Shown: piece by piece, positions 55,513-64,000 of the stretch
How the letters are laid out: every line of letters begins with the position of its first letter
How positions within the stretch are numbered: position 1 is the first letter of the stretch
Program-made: the position numbers and the translations under genes
The notes under the pieces: generated by a model
Databases searched by the model: none
Seen by the model: the letters and a program-made list of their open reading frames with translations, nothing else
Told to the model about the DNA's origin: nothing
DNA from: Haemophilus influenzae
Lineage (GTDB): Bacteria > Pseudomonadota > Gammaproteobacteria > Enterobacterales > Pasteurellaceae
Assembly (NCBI RefSeq): GCF_900475755.1
Contig: NZ_LS483411.1
Coordinates: 1,426,001 to 1,490,000, forward strand
Direction of reading: 5' to 3'
DNA length: 64,000 nucleotides

Positions 55513-57561
55513 ATGACAACTCAACCCCGTAAAATTTTAGTCACTTGCGCCTTGCCTTATGCCAATGGGGCAATCCATTTAGGCCATATGTTAGAACATA
55601 TCCAAGCGGATATTTGGGTGCGTTTTCAACGTATGCGTGGCAATAAAATCCATTTTGTCTGTGCAGATGATGCGCACGGCACACCGATTATGCTGAATGC
55701 CGATAAACTTGGCATTACACCTGAAGAATTAATTGCTAAAGCAAAAGCCGATCACATGCGTGATTTTGCAGGTTTCAATATTAGTTTTGATAACTATCAT
55801 TCCACTCACAGCGAAGAAAACAAAGAGCTCACCGCAGAAATTTACAATAAACTCAAAGCCAATGGCTTTATTAAGAGTAAAGTTATTTCTCAGTTATTCG
55901 ACCCTGAAAAAAATATGTTCTTGCCTGATCGTTTTGTGAAAGGCACTTGCCCGAAATGTAAAGCAGAAGATCAATATGGCGATAACTGCGAAGTGTGTGC
56001 ATCTACTTACAGCCCAATGGATTTAATTAATCCTCGTTCAGCTGTTTCTGGCGCAACACCTATCGTAAAAGAATCTGAACACTTTTTCTTTGACTTACCT
56101 GCATTTGAAGGGATGTTAAAAGAATGGACTCGTTCTGGCTCACTTCAATCTGAAATTGCGAACAAAATGCAAGAATGGTTTGAGAGTGGTTTACAACAAT
56201 GGGATATTTCACGCGATGCGCCTTATTTCGGTTTTGAAATTCCGGGCGCAAAAGATAAATTCTTCTATGTTTGGTTAGATGCACCAATCGGCTATATGGC
56301 TTCATTCAAAAATCTATGCAATCGTGAAGGCATTGATTTCAATGAATTTTGGGCGGAAGGCAGTGATGCGGAACTTTATCATTTCATCGGTAAAGACATC
56401 GTTTATTTCCACAGTCTATTCTGGCCAGCAATGCTTGAAGGCAGTGGCTACCGTAAACCGACTAATGTATTCACTCACGGCTACGTCACGGTGGATGGGG
56501 CGAAGATGTCAAAATCTCGCGGCACTTTCATTCAAGCCAGCACTTATTTAAATCATATCGATCCTGAATGTTTGCGTTATTACTATGCGGCAAAATTAAA
56601 TGATCGCATTGAAGATTTAGACTTTAATCTTGAAGATTTCGTACAACGTGTCAATACGGATATTGTAAACAAATTAGTGAATTTAGCTTCACGCAATGCT
56701 GGCTTTATTGCGAAACGCTTTGAAGGCAAACTTGCGGATAAACTGGAAGACGAAGCATTATTTGCAGAATTTACCGCCCAAGCCGAGCAAATCGCCGCTT
56801 ATTACGAAAGCCGTGAATACAATAAAGCCATTCGTGAAATTATGGCATTAACGGATAAAGCCAATAAATACATTGATGAAAAAGCCCCTTGGGTGATTGC
56901 AAAAGAAGAAGGCAAAGAGGCAGAATTGCAAGCCGTATGTTCAATGGGAATTGAGCTTTTCCGCGTGCTGATGTCTTACTTAAAACCTGTTCTTCCAAAA
57001 CTGGCAGAACGTGCAGAAGCCTTCTTACAAGCTGAATTACGTTGGGATAATATTCATCAACCATTACTTGGTCATACCCTTGCACCGTTCACAGCCTTAT
57101 TCTCTCGTTTAGAGAAAAAACAAATTGATGCCGTTGTGGAAGAAACTAAAGCCTTATTTGCAGCAGCCAATAAAGCAGCAGAAAAAACTGAAGCAAAACC
57201 AACCGCACTTTCTGCTGTTGAACCTATTGCTGAAACCATCACCATTGATGATTTCGCTAAACTTGATATGCGTGTAGCAAAAGTATTGAAATGCGAAGCA
57301 GTGCCAGAATCTAATAAACTTTTACGTTTTGAATTGGATCTTGGCGATCATACTCGTCAAGTCTTCTCTGGCATTAAAGCGGCTTATAATAAGCCTGAAG
57401 AATTAGAAGGTCGTTTTGTGATTATGGTGGCAAACCTTGCACCACGTAAAATGAAATTCGGCGTATCTGAGGGAATGATTCTATCCGCAGGAACAGGCGG
57501 TAGTGATTTATTCTTGTTATCTGCCGATAGTGGTGTTACCGCAGGTATGCAAGTAAAATAA
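55513..57561 (+). CDS. metG: methionyl-tRNA synthetase
   Basis: 682 residues from ATG 55513. HIGH motif as HLGH in [17 protein letters not shown] near 20, zinc knuckle [17 protein letters not shown] near 146-162, KMSKS in [16 protein letters not shown] near 333. The C-terminal tRNA-binding OB domain (about 577-682, [20 protein letters not shown]) is present, giving the long dimeric form. Terminator 15 bp past the stop. Confidence 0.97.
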   Translation: MTTQPRKILVTCALPYANGAIHLGHMLEHIQADIWVRFQRMRGNKIHFVCADDAHGTPIMLNADKLGITPEELIAKAKADHMRDFAGFNISFDNYHSTHSEENKELTAEIYNKLKANGFIKSKVISQLFDPEKNMFLPDRFVKGTCPKCKAEDQYGDNCEVCASTYSPMDLINPRSAVSGATPIVKESEHFFFDLPAFEGMLKEWTRSGSLQSEIANKMQEWFESGLQQWDISRDAPYFGFEIPGAKDKFFYVWLDAPIGYMASFKNLCNREGIDFNEFWAEGSDAELYHFIGKDIVYFHSLFWPAMLEGSGYRKPTNVFTHGYVTVDGAKMSKSRGTFIQASTYLNHIDPECLRYYYAAKLNDRIEDLDFNLEDFVQRVNTDIVNKLVNLASRNAGFIAKRFEGKLADKLEDEALFAEFTAQAEQIAAYYESREYNKAIREIMALTDKANKYIDEKAPWVIAKEEGKEAELQAVCSMGIELFRVLMSYLKPVLPKLAERAEAFLQAELRWDNIHQPLLGHTLAPFTALFSRLEKKQIDAVVEETKALFAAANKAAEKTEAKPTALSAVEPIAETITIDDFAKLDMRVAKVLKCEAVPESNKLLRFELDLGDHTRQVFSGIKAAYNKPEELEGRFVIMVANLAPRKMKFGVSEGMILSAGTGGSDLFLLSADSGVTAGMQVK

Positions 57562-57576
57562 TCAATTCTATTAATT

Positions 57577-57597
57577 AGGGCAACATTACGTTGCCCT
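57577..57597 (+). terminator. metG terminator
   Basis: AGGGCAAC and GTTGCCCT form an 8-bp stem with an ATTAC loop followed by TTTATTTTC. Confidence 0.85.
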
Positions 57598-57671
57598 TTT
57601 ATTTTCTTGTTGAAAATAGGTGACTTATAACCTACTATAACACTCAACTATTTATCTGTTTGGAGAATATT

Positions 57672-58532
57672 ATGAAAAACGAATTAATTTGCTATAAACA
57701 AATGCCAGTGTGGACAAAAGACAAGTTGCCACAAATGTTCCAAGAAAAGCACAACACAAAAGTCGGCACTTGGGGAAAATTAACTGTATTAAAAGGTAAG
57801 CTCAAATTTTATGAGCTAACCGAAAATGGCGATGTCATTGCTGAGCATATTTTCACCCCAGAAAGCGAGATTCCTTTTGTTGAACCTCAAGCATGGCATC
57901 GTGTTGAAGCGCTTTCTGATGATTTAGAATGCACCCTAGGTTTCTATTGCAAAAAAGAAGATTATTTCAGTAAAAAATACAACATGACAGCCACTCACGG
58001 TGATGTAGTGGATGCAGCAAAAATTATCTCGCCTTGTAAAGTATTAGATTTAGGTTGTGGACAAGGGCGTAATTCACTTTATTTAAGTTTATTAGGCCAT
58101 GATGTAACCTCTTGGGATCACAATGAAAACAGCATTGCCTTTTTAAATGAAACCAAAGAGAAAGAAAACCTTAATATTTCTACCGCACTTTACGACATTA
58201 ATTCCGCCAACATTCAAGAAAACTACGATTTTATTGTTTCAACGGTAGTGTTTATGTTCTTAAATCGTGAACGTGTGCCGTCAATCATTAAAAATATGCA
58301 AGAACACACCAATGTTGGCGGGTATAACTTAATCGTTGCCGCTATGTCTACTGATGATATGCCTTGCCCACTTCCGTTCTCTTTCACTTTTGCTGAAAAT
58401 GAATTAAAAGAATATTACAAAGATTGGGAATTCTTAGAATATAACGAAAATATGGGCGAATTACACAAAACCGATGAAAACGGCAATCGCATTAAAATGA
58501 AATTTGCCACGATGTTAGCAAAAAAGAAATAA
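57672..58532 (+). CDS. tehB: tellurite-resistance methyltransferase TehB
   Basis: 286 residues from ATG 57672 (GGAG six bases upstream). The N-terminal cupin-like domain (about 1-90, VEPQAWHRVEALSDDLECTL) precedes the SAM-binding domain with VLDLGCGQGRNSLYLSLLG near 118. The two-domain form is that of the Haemophilus TehB; it methylates tellurite and related oxyanions. It lies between metG and gloB. Native role probably in oxyanion or oxidative stress. Confidence 0.93.
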   Translation: MKNELICYKQMPVWTKDKLPQMFQEKHNTKVGTWGKLTVLKGKLKFYELTENGDVIAEHIFTPESEIPFVEPQAWHRVEALSDDLECTLGFYCKKEDYFSKKYNMTATHGDVVDAAKIISPCKVLDLGCGQGRNSLYLSLLGHDVTSWDHNENSIAFLNETKEKENLNISTALYDINSANIQENYDFIVSTVVFMFLNRERVPSIIKNMQEHTNVGGYNLIVAAMSTDDMPCPLPFSFTFAENELKEYYKDWEFLEYNENMGELHKTDENGNRIKMKFATMLAKKK

Positions 58533-58581
58533 TCTGCTAATTTAAAAAATCACCGCACTTTGCCTCAATAAAAAAGATCAC

Positions 58582-59283
58582 TTAGAAAATATCTTTGGCC
58601 TTGCGAAGTGCGGTAAATTCTTCAAGTCTTTTTGCTTGTAAAAACGGATTAATTTCTCGCTCTAGTTTTAATGTTGTCGGCAAACTTGGTTTATTTTCAG
58701 CTCGCTGTTTTTCAACAAAAACACGCTGCTTTTCTACCGCACTTTTTTCCACCAGCACAATTTCCGCAAATGCTAAATTTCCCAATGTATATTCGTGAGC
58801 AGGGCAAACAATCGTCTCGTCAGGCAATGCATTCAAACGCTGTAAACCTTCAAACATCTGCGCATAATTACCTGTGAAAACACGTCCGCAACCTGCAGAA
58901 AATAACGCATCGCCACAAAACAAATGATTATCCACTAAAAAACTAACGTGCTGTTTAGTGTGTCCACCCGTCGGAATGACATCAATTTGATAATGTGTGG
59001 TAAGGATCTTCCCTTCGTTCACAATTTGAGTTGCACCTTTTTTCTCACATTCTTGCGACCCATAAATCGGCACTGTTGGATAACGTTTTTTAAATGCCGA
59101 CACACCTTGTGTATGATCATCGTGTTCGTGAGTAAGCAACACCGCTTCAATGTTTACATTTTGTTTATCTAACCACGCAAACAGCTTGTCCGTTTCAGGC
59201 AAATCTACAATAATAAGAGGCAGATTTTCTCGTTGATAAAGCCAAATGTAGTTATCATTCAGCGCAGGCAAAGCAAATAACAT
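58582..59283 (-). CDS. gloB: hydroxyacylglutathione hydrolase (glyoxalase II)
   Basis: 233 residues from ATG 59283 (AAGGACG upstream). Binuclear zinc motif [16 protein letters not shown] near 54, further histidine [11 protein letters not shown] near 108, [18 protein letters not shown] near 124, and [15 protein letters not shown] near 163. It hydrolyses S-lactoylglutathione in methylglyoxal detoxification. Confidence 0.95.
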   Translation of the reverse strand: MLFALPALNDNYIWLYQRENLPLIIVDLPETDKLFAWLDKQNVNIEAVLLTHEHDDHTQGVSAFKKRYPTVPIYGSQECEKKGATQIVNEGKILTTHYQIDVIPTGGHTKQHVSFLVDNHLFCGDALFSAGCGRVFTGNYAQMFEGLQRLNALPDETIVCPAHEYTLGNLAFAEIVLVEKSAVEKQRVFVEKQRAENKPSLPTTLKLEREINPFLQAKRLEEFTALRKAKDIF

Positions 59284-59451
59284 AATCGTCCTTTTCATTT
59301 GTGATGGAGGAATAAAATGATTGTAAACTGGAATGCCAACGCGACCAAATTTTTCTTTTTTGAGTTATCCTAGATAACAACTAAAAATTTGATTTAGGCT
59401 AAAATAACCAAATGAAGAAAAGTCGCCTAAGCCACTAGAAATAAAATAAAC

Positions 59452-59526
59452 TTATTTTACCGCAGTTAAAGCCTCGATTGCAGCTTCTGGCGCAGTTTCA
59501 ACAGTATGAATTTGAAATTTAGACAT
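59452..59526 (-). pseudogene. 24-codon ORF, AhpD-like N-terminal fragment
   Basis: Begins MSKFQIHTVETAPEAAIEAL and stops four residues later. AGGAG lies seven bases before the ATG. The sequence matches the start of AhpD-type (carboxymuconolactone decarboxylase) proteins, whose next residues normally include the catalytic CxxC further on; these are missing. Either a remnant of a deleted gene, or a small peptide still translated. It diverges from ycaO across 170 bp. Confidence 0.5.
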
Positions 59527-59696
59527 TATGTTTCTCCTAAATAAATATAAATAGATATGTTTTGTGTGAGAAATAATACGAAGGTTTTTCAATAAATAAA
59601 AAGAAATAAAATGCACTTTATAGATTAGAAAGTTATAACTAACGATCAAATTTTGCTAGAATACGGCAATTTTTAACGATATTAATAAGGTACTTT

Positions 59697-61460
59697 ATGT
59701 CTGAACAAACATTTATCCTTGGCAAAGATGCCGCATTGGAAGATAGCATTGCAAAATTTCAGCAAAAATTGACCGCACTTGGTTTTAATATTGAAGAGGC
59801 ATCTTGGTTGAATCCAGTGCCAAATGTGTGGTCTGTACATATTCGCGATAAAGACTGCCCACAGTGTTTTTCAAATGGTAAAGGGGCAAGCAAAAAAGCG
59901 GCGTTAGCCTCTGCCCTTGGCGAATATTTTGAGCGTCTTTCCACTAATTATTTCTTTGCTGATTTCTATTTAGGGCAAGAGATTGCAAACAGCGATTTTG
60001 TGCATTATCCCAATGAAAAATGGTTCCCGATTGAAGATGATGCTTTACTGCCTAATGGCATTTTAGATGATTATTTATTGGATTATTTTGATCCTAATGC
60101 CGAGCTTACGCCTGAATTATTAGTCGATTTACAATCTGGCAATTATGATCGTGGGATCGTGGCGATGCCTTATGTTCGGCAATCAGACGAGCAAACCGTT
60201 TACATTCCACAAAGTATTATTGCCAACCTTTATGTCTCAAATGGCATGTCTGCAGGCAATACAAAATTTGAAGCACGCGTGCAAGGCTTGTCAGAAGTCT
60301 TTGAGCGTTATGTGAAAAACAAAATTATCGCTGAAGCAATCAGTCTGCCAGAAATTCTAAAATCTGTGATGGATCGCTATCCATCTATTCAGGCTTCCAT
60401 TGCAAAATTAGAGGAAGAAGGCTTCCCAATTTATGCTTTTGATGCTTCACTCGGCGGAAAATACCCTGTTATTTGCGTGGTGCTACTCAATCCAAATAAC
60501 GGCACTTGCTTTGCCTCTTTTGGTGCACATCCAAATTTCCAAGTGGCATTAGAACGTACGGTGACTGAACTTTTACAAGGTCGCAGTTTGAAAGATTTAG
60601 ATGTTTTCTCTCCGCCATCTTTCAATAACGATGATGTGGCTGAACACGCTAATTTAGAAACCCACTTTATTGATTCGAGCGGTTTAATTTCTTGGGATTT
60701 ATTTAAACAAACACCAGATTATGAATTTGCTGATTGGGATTTCAGCGGTACAACACAAGAAGAATACAATAATTTAATGGCGATTTTCCATGCGGATGAA
60801 AAAGAAGTTTACGTAATGGATTACAACCATTTAGATGTATATGCGTGCCGTATTATTGTGCCAGGTATGTCTGATATTTATCCTGCAGACGATTTAATTT
60901 ACGCCAACAACAATATGGGCATGGACTGGCGCGAAATTTTACTCGATTTACCAAACTGGCATCACGATGCTGAAACCTATCAAGAGTTATTAGAAGAATT
61001 AGACGGACAAGATATTGACGATGCAACTCGCGTGCGTGAATTTATCGGTATCGTTGCACCTAAAAATAGCGGCTGGACAACCTTACGCGTGGGCGAATTA
61101 AAATCTATGCTTCACCTTGCATTAGGCGAATTAGAACAAGCATTAGATTGGGCAAACTGGACGCTTAATATGAACAGCTCCGTATTCACCACAGAACGTG
61201 TGAATTATTACCGTGCATTAATTTCCATCATTGAATTACATTTAGATCAAAATCGTGACCCAGCGCAATATCGTTCAGTGTTTGAGAAAATGTATGGCAA
61301 AGATGCAGTTAAACAAGCTTGGGTTGCTGTCTCTGAAGGGGGTAATCCGTTCTACAATCTTCCTGCAAGTGATGAAAATTTGGAAAACTTTAAGGAGCAT
61401 CAAGCGTTGCTAAAGGCTTATGGGAAGTTGCAGAAAGCGAAGCGAACACATCAAAAATAA
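59697..61460 (+). CDS. ycaO: YcaO-domain protein, RimO-associated type
   Basis: 587 residues, the length of E. coli YcaO, with the same ordered segments: FILGKDAALEDSIAKFQQKL, SWLNPVPNVWSVHIRDKDCP, ALGEYFERLSTNYFFADFYL, GNTKFEARVQGLSEVFERYV (ATP/Mg site), and TVTELLQGRSLKDLDVFSPP. The C-terminal tail (about 440-587) is the TPR-like extension of this subclass. In E. coli it assists RimO in methylthiolation of ribosomal protein S12. It is a housekeeping gene, not a RiPP cyclase by its close match. Confidence 0.92.
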   Translation: MSEQTFILGKDAALEDSIAKFQQKLTALGFNIEEASWLNPVPNVWSVHIRDKDCPQCFSNGKGASKKAALASALGEYFERLSTNYFFADFYLGQEIANSDFVHYPNEKWFPIEDDALLPNGILDDYLLDYFDPNAELTPELLVDLQSGNYDRGIVAMPYVRQSDEQTVYIPQSIIANLYVSNGMSAGNTKFEARVQGLSEVFERYVKNKIIAEAISLPEILKSVMDRYPSIQASIAKLEEEGFPIYAFDASLGGKYPVICVVLLNPNNGTCFASFGAHPNFQVALERTVTELLQGRSLKDLDVFSPPSFNNDDVAEHANLETHFIDSSGLISWDLFKQTPDYEFADWDFSGTTQEEYNNLMAIFHADEKEVYVMDYNHLDVYACRIIVPGMSDIYPADDLIYANNNMGMDWREILLDLPNWHHDAETYQELLEELDGQDIDDATRVREFIGIVAPKNSGWTTLRVGELKSMLHLALGELEQALDWANWTLNMNSSVFTTERVNYYRALISIIELHLDQNRDPAQYRSVFEKMYGKDAVKQAWVAVSEGGNPFYNLPASDENLENFKEHQALLKAYGKLQKAKRTHQK

Positions 61461-61474
61461 ATTAGGCTTATTTC

Positions 61475-61968
61475 GTACTTTCAATTCTTGAAAGTACGAC
61501 CTACTTTTCTTTGTTTCGCCAAAGAAAATTAGGCAAAAGAAAAGCGCCCCTGCTTTTCCTTATTTCCTTCGTTTCATACAATTTGCTTAACGGAAATTTT
61601 CTGAACTCGCCGCAAACGGCTCAAACAGACGAAAATTTCCTACAAATTCTATGAAACAAAGGCGGAAAAGAAGGGACCCCATTTAATTCTACCTACAAAT
61701 AAAACGACCTATAAAAATCTCCCTAAAACCAACCGCACTTTTTAAATGATCCTCCGATAAACTCGGGCCCCATATAAATCGCCTTTGCGACTTTCAATTT
61801 TTAGGCAATTTTCGTCTGTTTGAGCAACGTAGTTGCGAGTTTAGAAAATTGCCGTAAAGAAAATTGAAACAAAGCAAAGATCAGCGATTTAACTGGGGCA
61901 CTTTTCTTTGCTTACTTTCTTTTGTACAAGCAAAAGAAAGTAAGTCGCCATTAGGCGAAATCCTAATG
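61475..61968. repeat. long imperfect inverted-repeat element upstream of gyrA
   Basis: No gene in 61461-62027. Two arms of about 165-170 bp face each other: roughly 61504-61673 and 61779-61944. Shared blocks include CTCAAACAGACGAAAATT and the inverse AATTTTCGTCTGTTTGAG, GTTTCA/TGAAAC and CTTTTCTTTG. Each arm has its own hairpins: CGTACTTTC/GAAAGTACG (61475-61499), TTTTCTTTG/CAAAGAAAA (61506-61529), a hairpin near 61911-61944, and CATTAGG/CCTAATG (61949-61968). An uptake signal lies at about 61730. Probably a miniature, non-coding element. Confidence 0.7.
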
Positions 61969-61988
61969 TAAAAAACATACCTTTATGC

Positions 61989-61994
61989 TATAAT
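61989..61994 (+). promoter_or_regulatory. gyrA -10 element
   Basis: TATAAT 34 bp upstream of the gyrA ATG; the -35 region around 61966-61971 is weak. gyrA promoters are often supercoiling-sensitive. Confidence 0.5.
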
Positions 61995-62027
61995 CCGCCA
62001 CAATTTTTGATCAAAAAAGGAATACCA

Positions 62028-64000
62028 ATGACGGATTCAATCCAATCATCTATCACCCCTGTCAATATTGAAGAAGAACTCAAATCTTCCTACCTTGACT
62101 ACGCGATGTCGGTTATCGTTGGGCGTGCATTACCTGACGTTAGAGATGGTTTAAAACCTGTTCACCGCCGCGTGTTGTTCTCAATGGATCGCGAAGGCAA
62201 TACCGCCAATAAAAAATACGTAAAATCAGCGCGTGTTGTGGGGGATGTAATCGGTAAATATCATCCTCACGGCGATTCCGCTGTGTACGATACAATCGTT
62301 CGTATGGCGCAACCATTCTCACTTCGCTATATGTTAGTTGATGGGCAAGGTAACTTTGGTTCAATTGACGGCGATGCACCCGCTGCAATGCGTTATACCG
62401 AAGTACGTATGCAAAAAATTACGCAAGCATTGCTCACTGATTTGGATAAAGAAACCGTCAATTTCTCGCCAAACTATGATGGCGAATTAATGATTCCAGA
62501 TGTATTACCGACTCGTATTCCAGCACTTTTAGCAAATGGTTCTTCTGGTATTGCGGTGGGGATGGCAACTAATATTCCTCCTCACAACTTAAATGAAGTA
62601 TTAAATGGTTGTTTGGCTTATATCGACAACAATGAAATTACCATTGATGAATTAATGCAACATATTCCAGGCCCAGACTTTCCAACCGCGGCATTAATTA
62701 ATGGTCGTAAAGGAATTGAAGAAGCCTATCGCACTGGTCGTGGCAAAGTGTATGTTCGCGCTCGAGCAACGGTAGAAACCAACGAAAAAGGACGCGAGCA
62801 AATTATCGTGTCTGAATTGCCATACCAAGTAAATAAAGCAAAATTAGTCGAGAAAATTGCCGAATTAATTCGCGAGAAAAAAATCGAAGGTATCAGCAAT
62901 ATTACTGACCTTTCAAACAAAGAAGGGATTCGTATTGAAATTGATATTAAACGTGAGGCAGTAGGGGAAGTGGTATTAAACCATCTTTACTCGCTTACTC
63001 AAATGCAAGTGACCTTTGGTATCAATATGGTAGCATTGGATCACGGTCAGCCACGTTTATTTAATCTTAAAGAAATCATTGAATCCTTTGTGTTACACCG
63101 CCGTGAAGTCGTTACACGTCGTTCTATCTTTGAGCTTCGCAAAGCACGTGAACGTACGCATATTTTGGAAGGTTTAGCGGTTGCTCGTTCTAATATCGAT
63201 GAAATGATTGCGATTATTCGTAACTCTAAAAACCGTGAAGAAGCTGCAACAACAATCAGTTCACGCTCTTGGACATTACATAGCGATATTATTAATCTTC
63301 TTGATGTTTCTGCTCGTCCTGATGATTTAGAAGAAAATCTTGGTATTCAAGGTGAACAATATTACTTATCGCCAGCGCAAGTAAACGCAATTCTAGAACT
63401 TCGTTTACACCGTTTAACGGGCATTGCCTTTGAAGAAGTTGTAAAAGAATATGAAGAATTATTAGTTAAAATTGCAGATCTTCTTCATATTTTAAGTAGC
63501 GCAGAACGTTTAATGGAAGTGATTCGTGAAGAATTGGAAGAAGTGAAAGCACAATTCGGCGATGATCGTTTAACTGAAATTACCACCGCATCTGGCGATA
63601 TTGATTTAGAGGATTTAATCGCACAAGAAGACGTAGTTGTAACGCTTTCTCATGAAGGTTATGTGAAGTACCAACCACTAACTGACTATGAAGCACAACG
63701 TCGTGGCGGTAAAGGTAAATCTGCGACGAAGATGAAAGAAGAAGATTTCATCGAAAAATTACTGGTGGCAAATACTCACGATACGATCCTCTGCTTCTCT
63801 AGCCGTGGCCGTTTATATTGGTTGAAAGTATATCAACTTCCGCAAGCAAGCCGTGGCGCACGCGGTCGTCCAATTGTAAATATTCTTCCATTACAAGAAA
63901 ACGAACGTATTACTGCAATCTTACCAGTTTCTGCTTACGAAGAAGATAAATTCGTGGTCATGGCAACTGCTGGCGGTATTGTGAAGAAAATCGCCTTAAC
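62028..64000 (+). CDS. gyrA: DNA gyrase subunit A, 3' part outside window
   Basis: 657 codons, open to the window edge; the full protein is about 880. ATG 62028 has AAAGGA upstream. The N-terminal breakage-reunion domain has the quinolone region [18 protein letters not shown] with Ser84 and Asp88 as in susceptible strains, and the catalytic tyrosine (Tyr123) in [10 protein letters not shown]. The C-terminal beta-pinwheel begins near residue 535 with the GyrA-box [18 protein letters not shown]. Confidence 0.97.
   Translation, partial: MTDSIQSSITPVNIEEELKSSYLDYAMSVIVGRALPDVRDGLKPVHRRVLFSMDREGNTANKKYVKSARVVGDVIGKYHPHGDSAVYDTIVRMAQPFSLRYMLVDGQGNFGSIDGDAPAAMRYTEVRMQKITQALLTDLDKETVNFSPNYDGELMIPDVLPTRIPALLANGSSGIAVGMATNIPPHNLNEVLNGCLAYIDNNEITIDELMQHIPGPDFPTAALINGRKGIEEAYRTGRGKVYVRARATVETNEKGREQIIVSELPYQVNKAKLVEKIAELIREKKIEGISNITDLSNKEGIRIEIDIKREAVGEVVLNHLYSLTQMQVTFGINMVALDHGQPRLFNLKEIIESFVLHRREVVTRRSIFELRKARERTHILEGLAVARSNIDEMIAIIRNSKNREEAATTISSRSWTLHSDIINLLDVSARPDDLEENLGIQGEQYYLSPAQVNAILELRLHRLTGIAFEEVVKEYEELLVKIADLLHILSSAERLMEVIREELEEVKAQFGDDRLTEITTASGDIDLEDLIAQEDVVVTLSHEGYVKYQPLTDYEAQRRGGKGKSATKMKEEDFIEKLLVANTHDTILCFSSRGRLYWLKVYQLPQASRGARGRPIVNILPLQENERITAILPVSAYEEDKFVVMATAGGIVKKIAL

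Noticed and set aside
59452..61460. YcaO-based RiPP biosynthetic cluster
   Set aside because: The YcaO protein matches the E. coli housekeeping type over its full length, no transporter or dehydrogenase partner is present, and the peptide resembles an AhpD N terminus.
62076..62400. Quinolone-resistance change in gyrA
   Set aside because: Positions 84 and 88 read Ser and Asp, the susceptible form.

Overview
The window reads as a Haemophilus chromosome, H. influenzae or its close relative H. haemolyticus. The DNA is AT-rich and carries many 9-bp Haemophilus uptake signal cores (AAGTGCGGT / ACCGCACTT). The tmRNA tag reads ANDEQYALAA, and the genes follow H. influenzae Rd blocks as I recall them. 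I cannot separate the two species by eye.

Layout. (1) 1-13.8 kb, housekeeping genes on the minus strand: bioF (cut by the window edge), bioA, a LolC/E permease, a 2-hydroxyacid dehydrogenase, kdsA, sirB1, prmC, an RDD protein, prfA, a small tandem family of Sel1-repeat proteins with an MBL-fold hydrolase, epmC and dinB. Many junctions are TAATG stop/start overlaps. (2) 14.0-22.8 kb: tmRNA (ssrA), then a decayed integrative element with an integrase, an excisionase-like HTH protein, a P2 gpA-type replication gene, an Ogr/Delta-like zinc finger, a ribbon-helix-helix protein, a Mu-HTH/S24 repressor and several small ORFs, but no capsid, tail or lysis genes. Integrase, replication gene and repressor all carry stops or frameshifts. 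(3) 22.8-34.0 kb: two defective IS1016-type elements (IS1595/ISXO2 group) flank a tetronate (L-threonate/D-erythronate) catabolic cluster: ltnD-otnK-otnC-otnI-denD-gntP, an exported esterase, a broken cyclase and a broken aquaporin. A divergent DeoR regulator and a CRP-like site sit upstream. (4) 34.0-42.3 kb: an IS-truncated sodium symporter, then a haemagglutinating-pilus (hif) cluster with major pilin, chaperone, usher, two HifD-like minor pilins and a tip adhesin. Dyad repeats bracket it, and a 17-base homopolymer sits in the pilin promoter. (5) 42.3-45.9 kb: modABC with divergent modE. (6) 46.1-51.8 kb: the lsg lipooligosaccharide locus, including a sialyltransferase and a flippase. (7) 51.9-64 kb: elyC/ydcF-like, neuA, a nitroreductase, mrp, metG, tehB, gloB, an AhpD-like fragment, ycaO and the start of gyrA.

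Functional links. LsgB would use the CMP-sialic acid made by NeuA, so LOS sialylation genes lie about 3 kb apart. The tetronate enzymes form one pathway, with uptake by GntP, oxidation by LtnD or DenD, isomerisation by OtnI, phosphorylation by OtnK and decarboxylation by OtnC. The pilus genes form a complete chaperone-usher machine. By remembered Rd numbering the window joins blocks that are apart in Rd (about HI1553-1572, HI1017-1009, HI1690-1701, HI1279-1264), with IS1016 copies at two of the joins. This suggests IS-mediated rearrangement.

Most interesting: the hifA promoter whose -35/-10 spacer is a T tract, the satellite-like element in ssrA, the tandem 60-bp dyad array between chaperone and usher genes, and the Sel1/MBL gene group.
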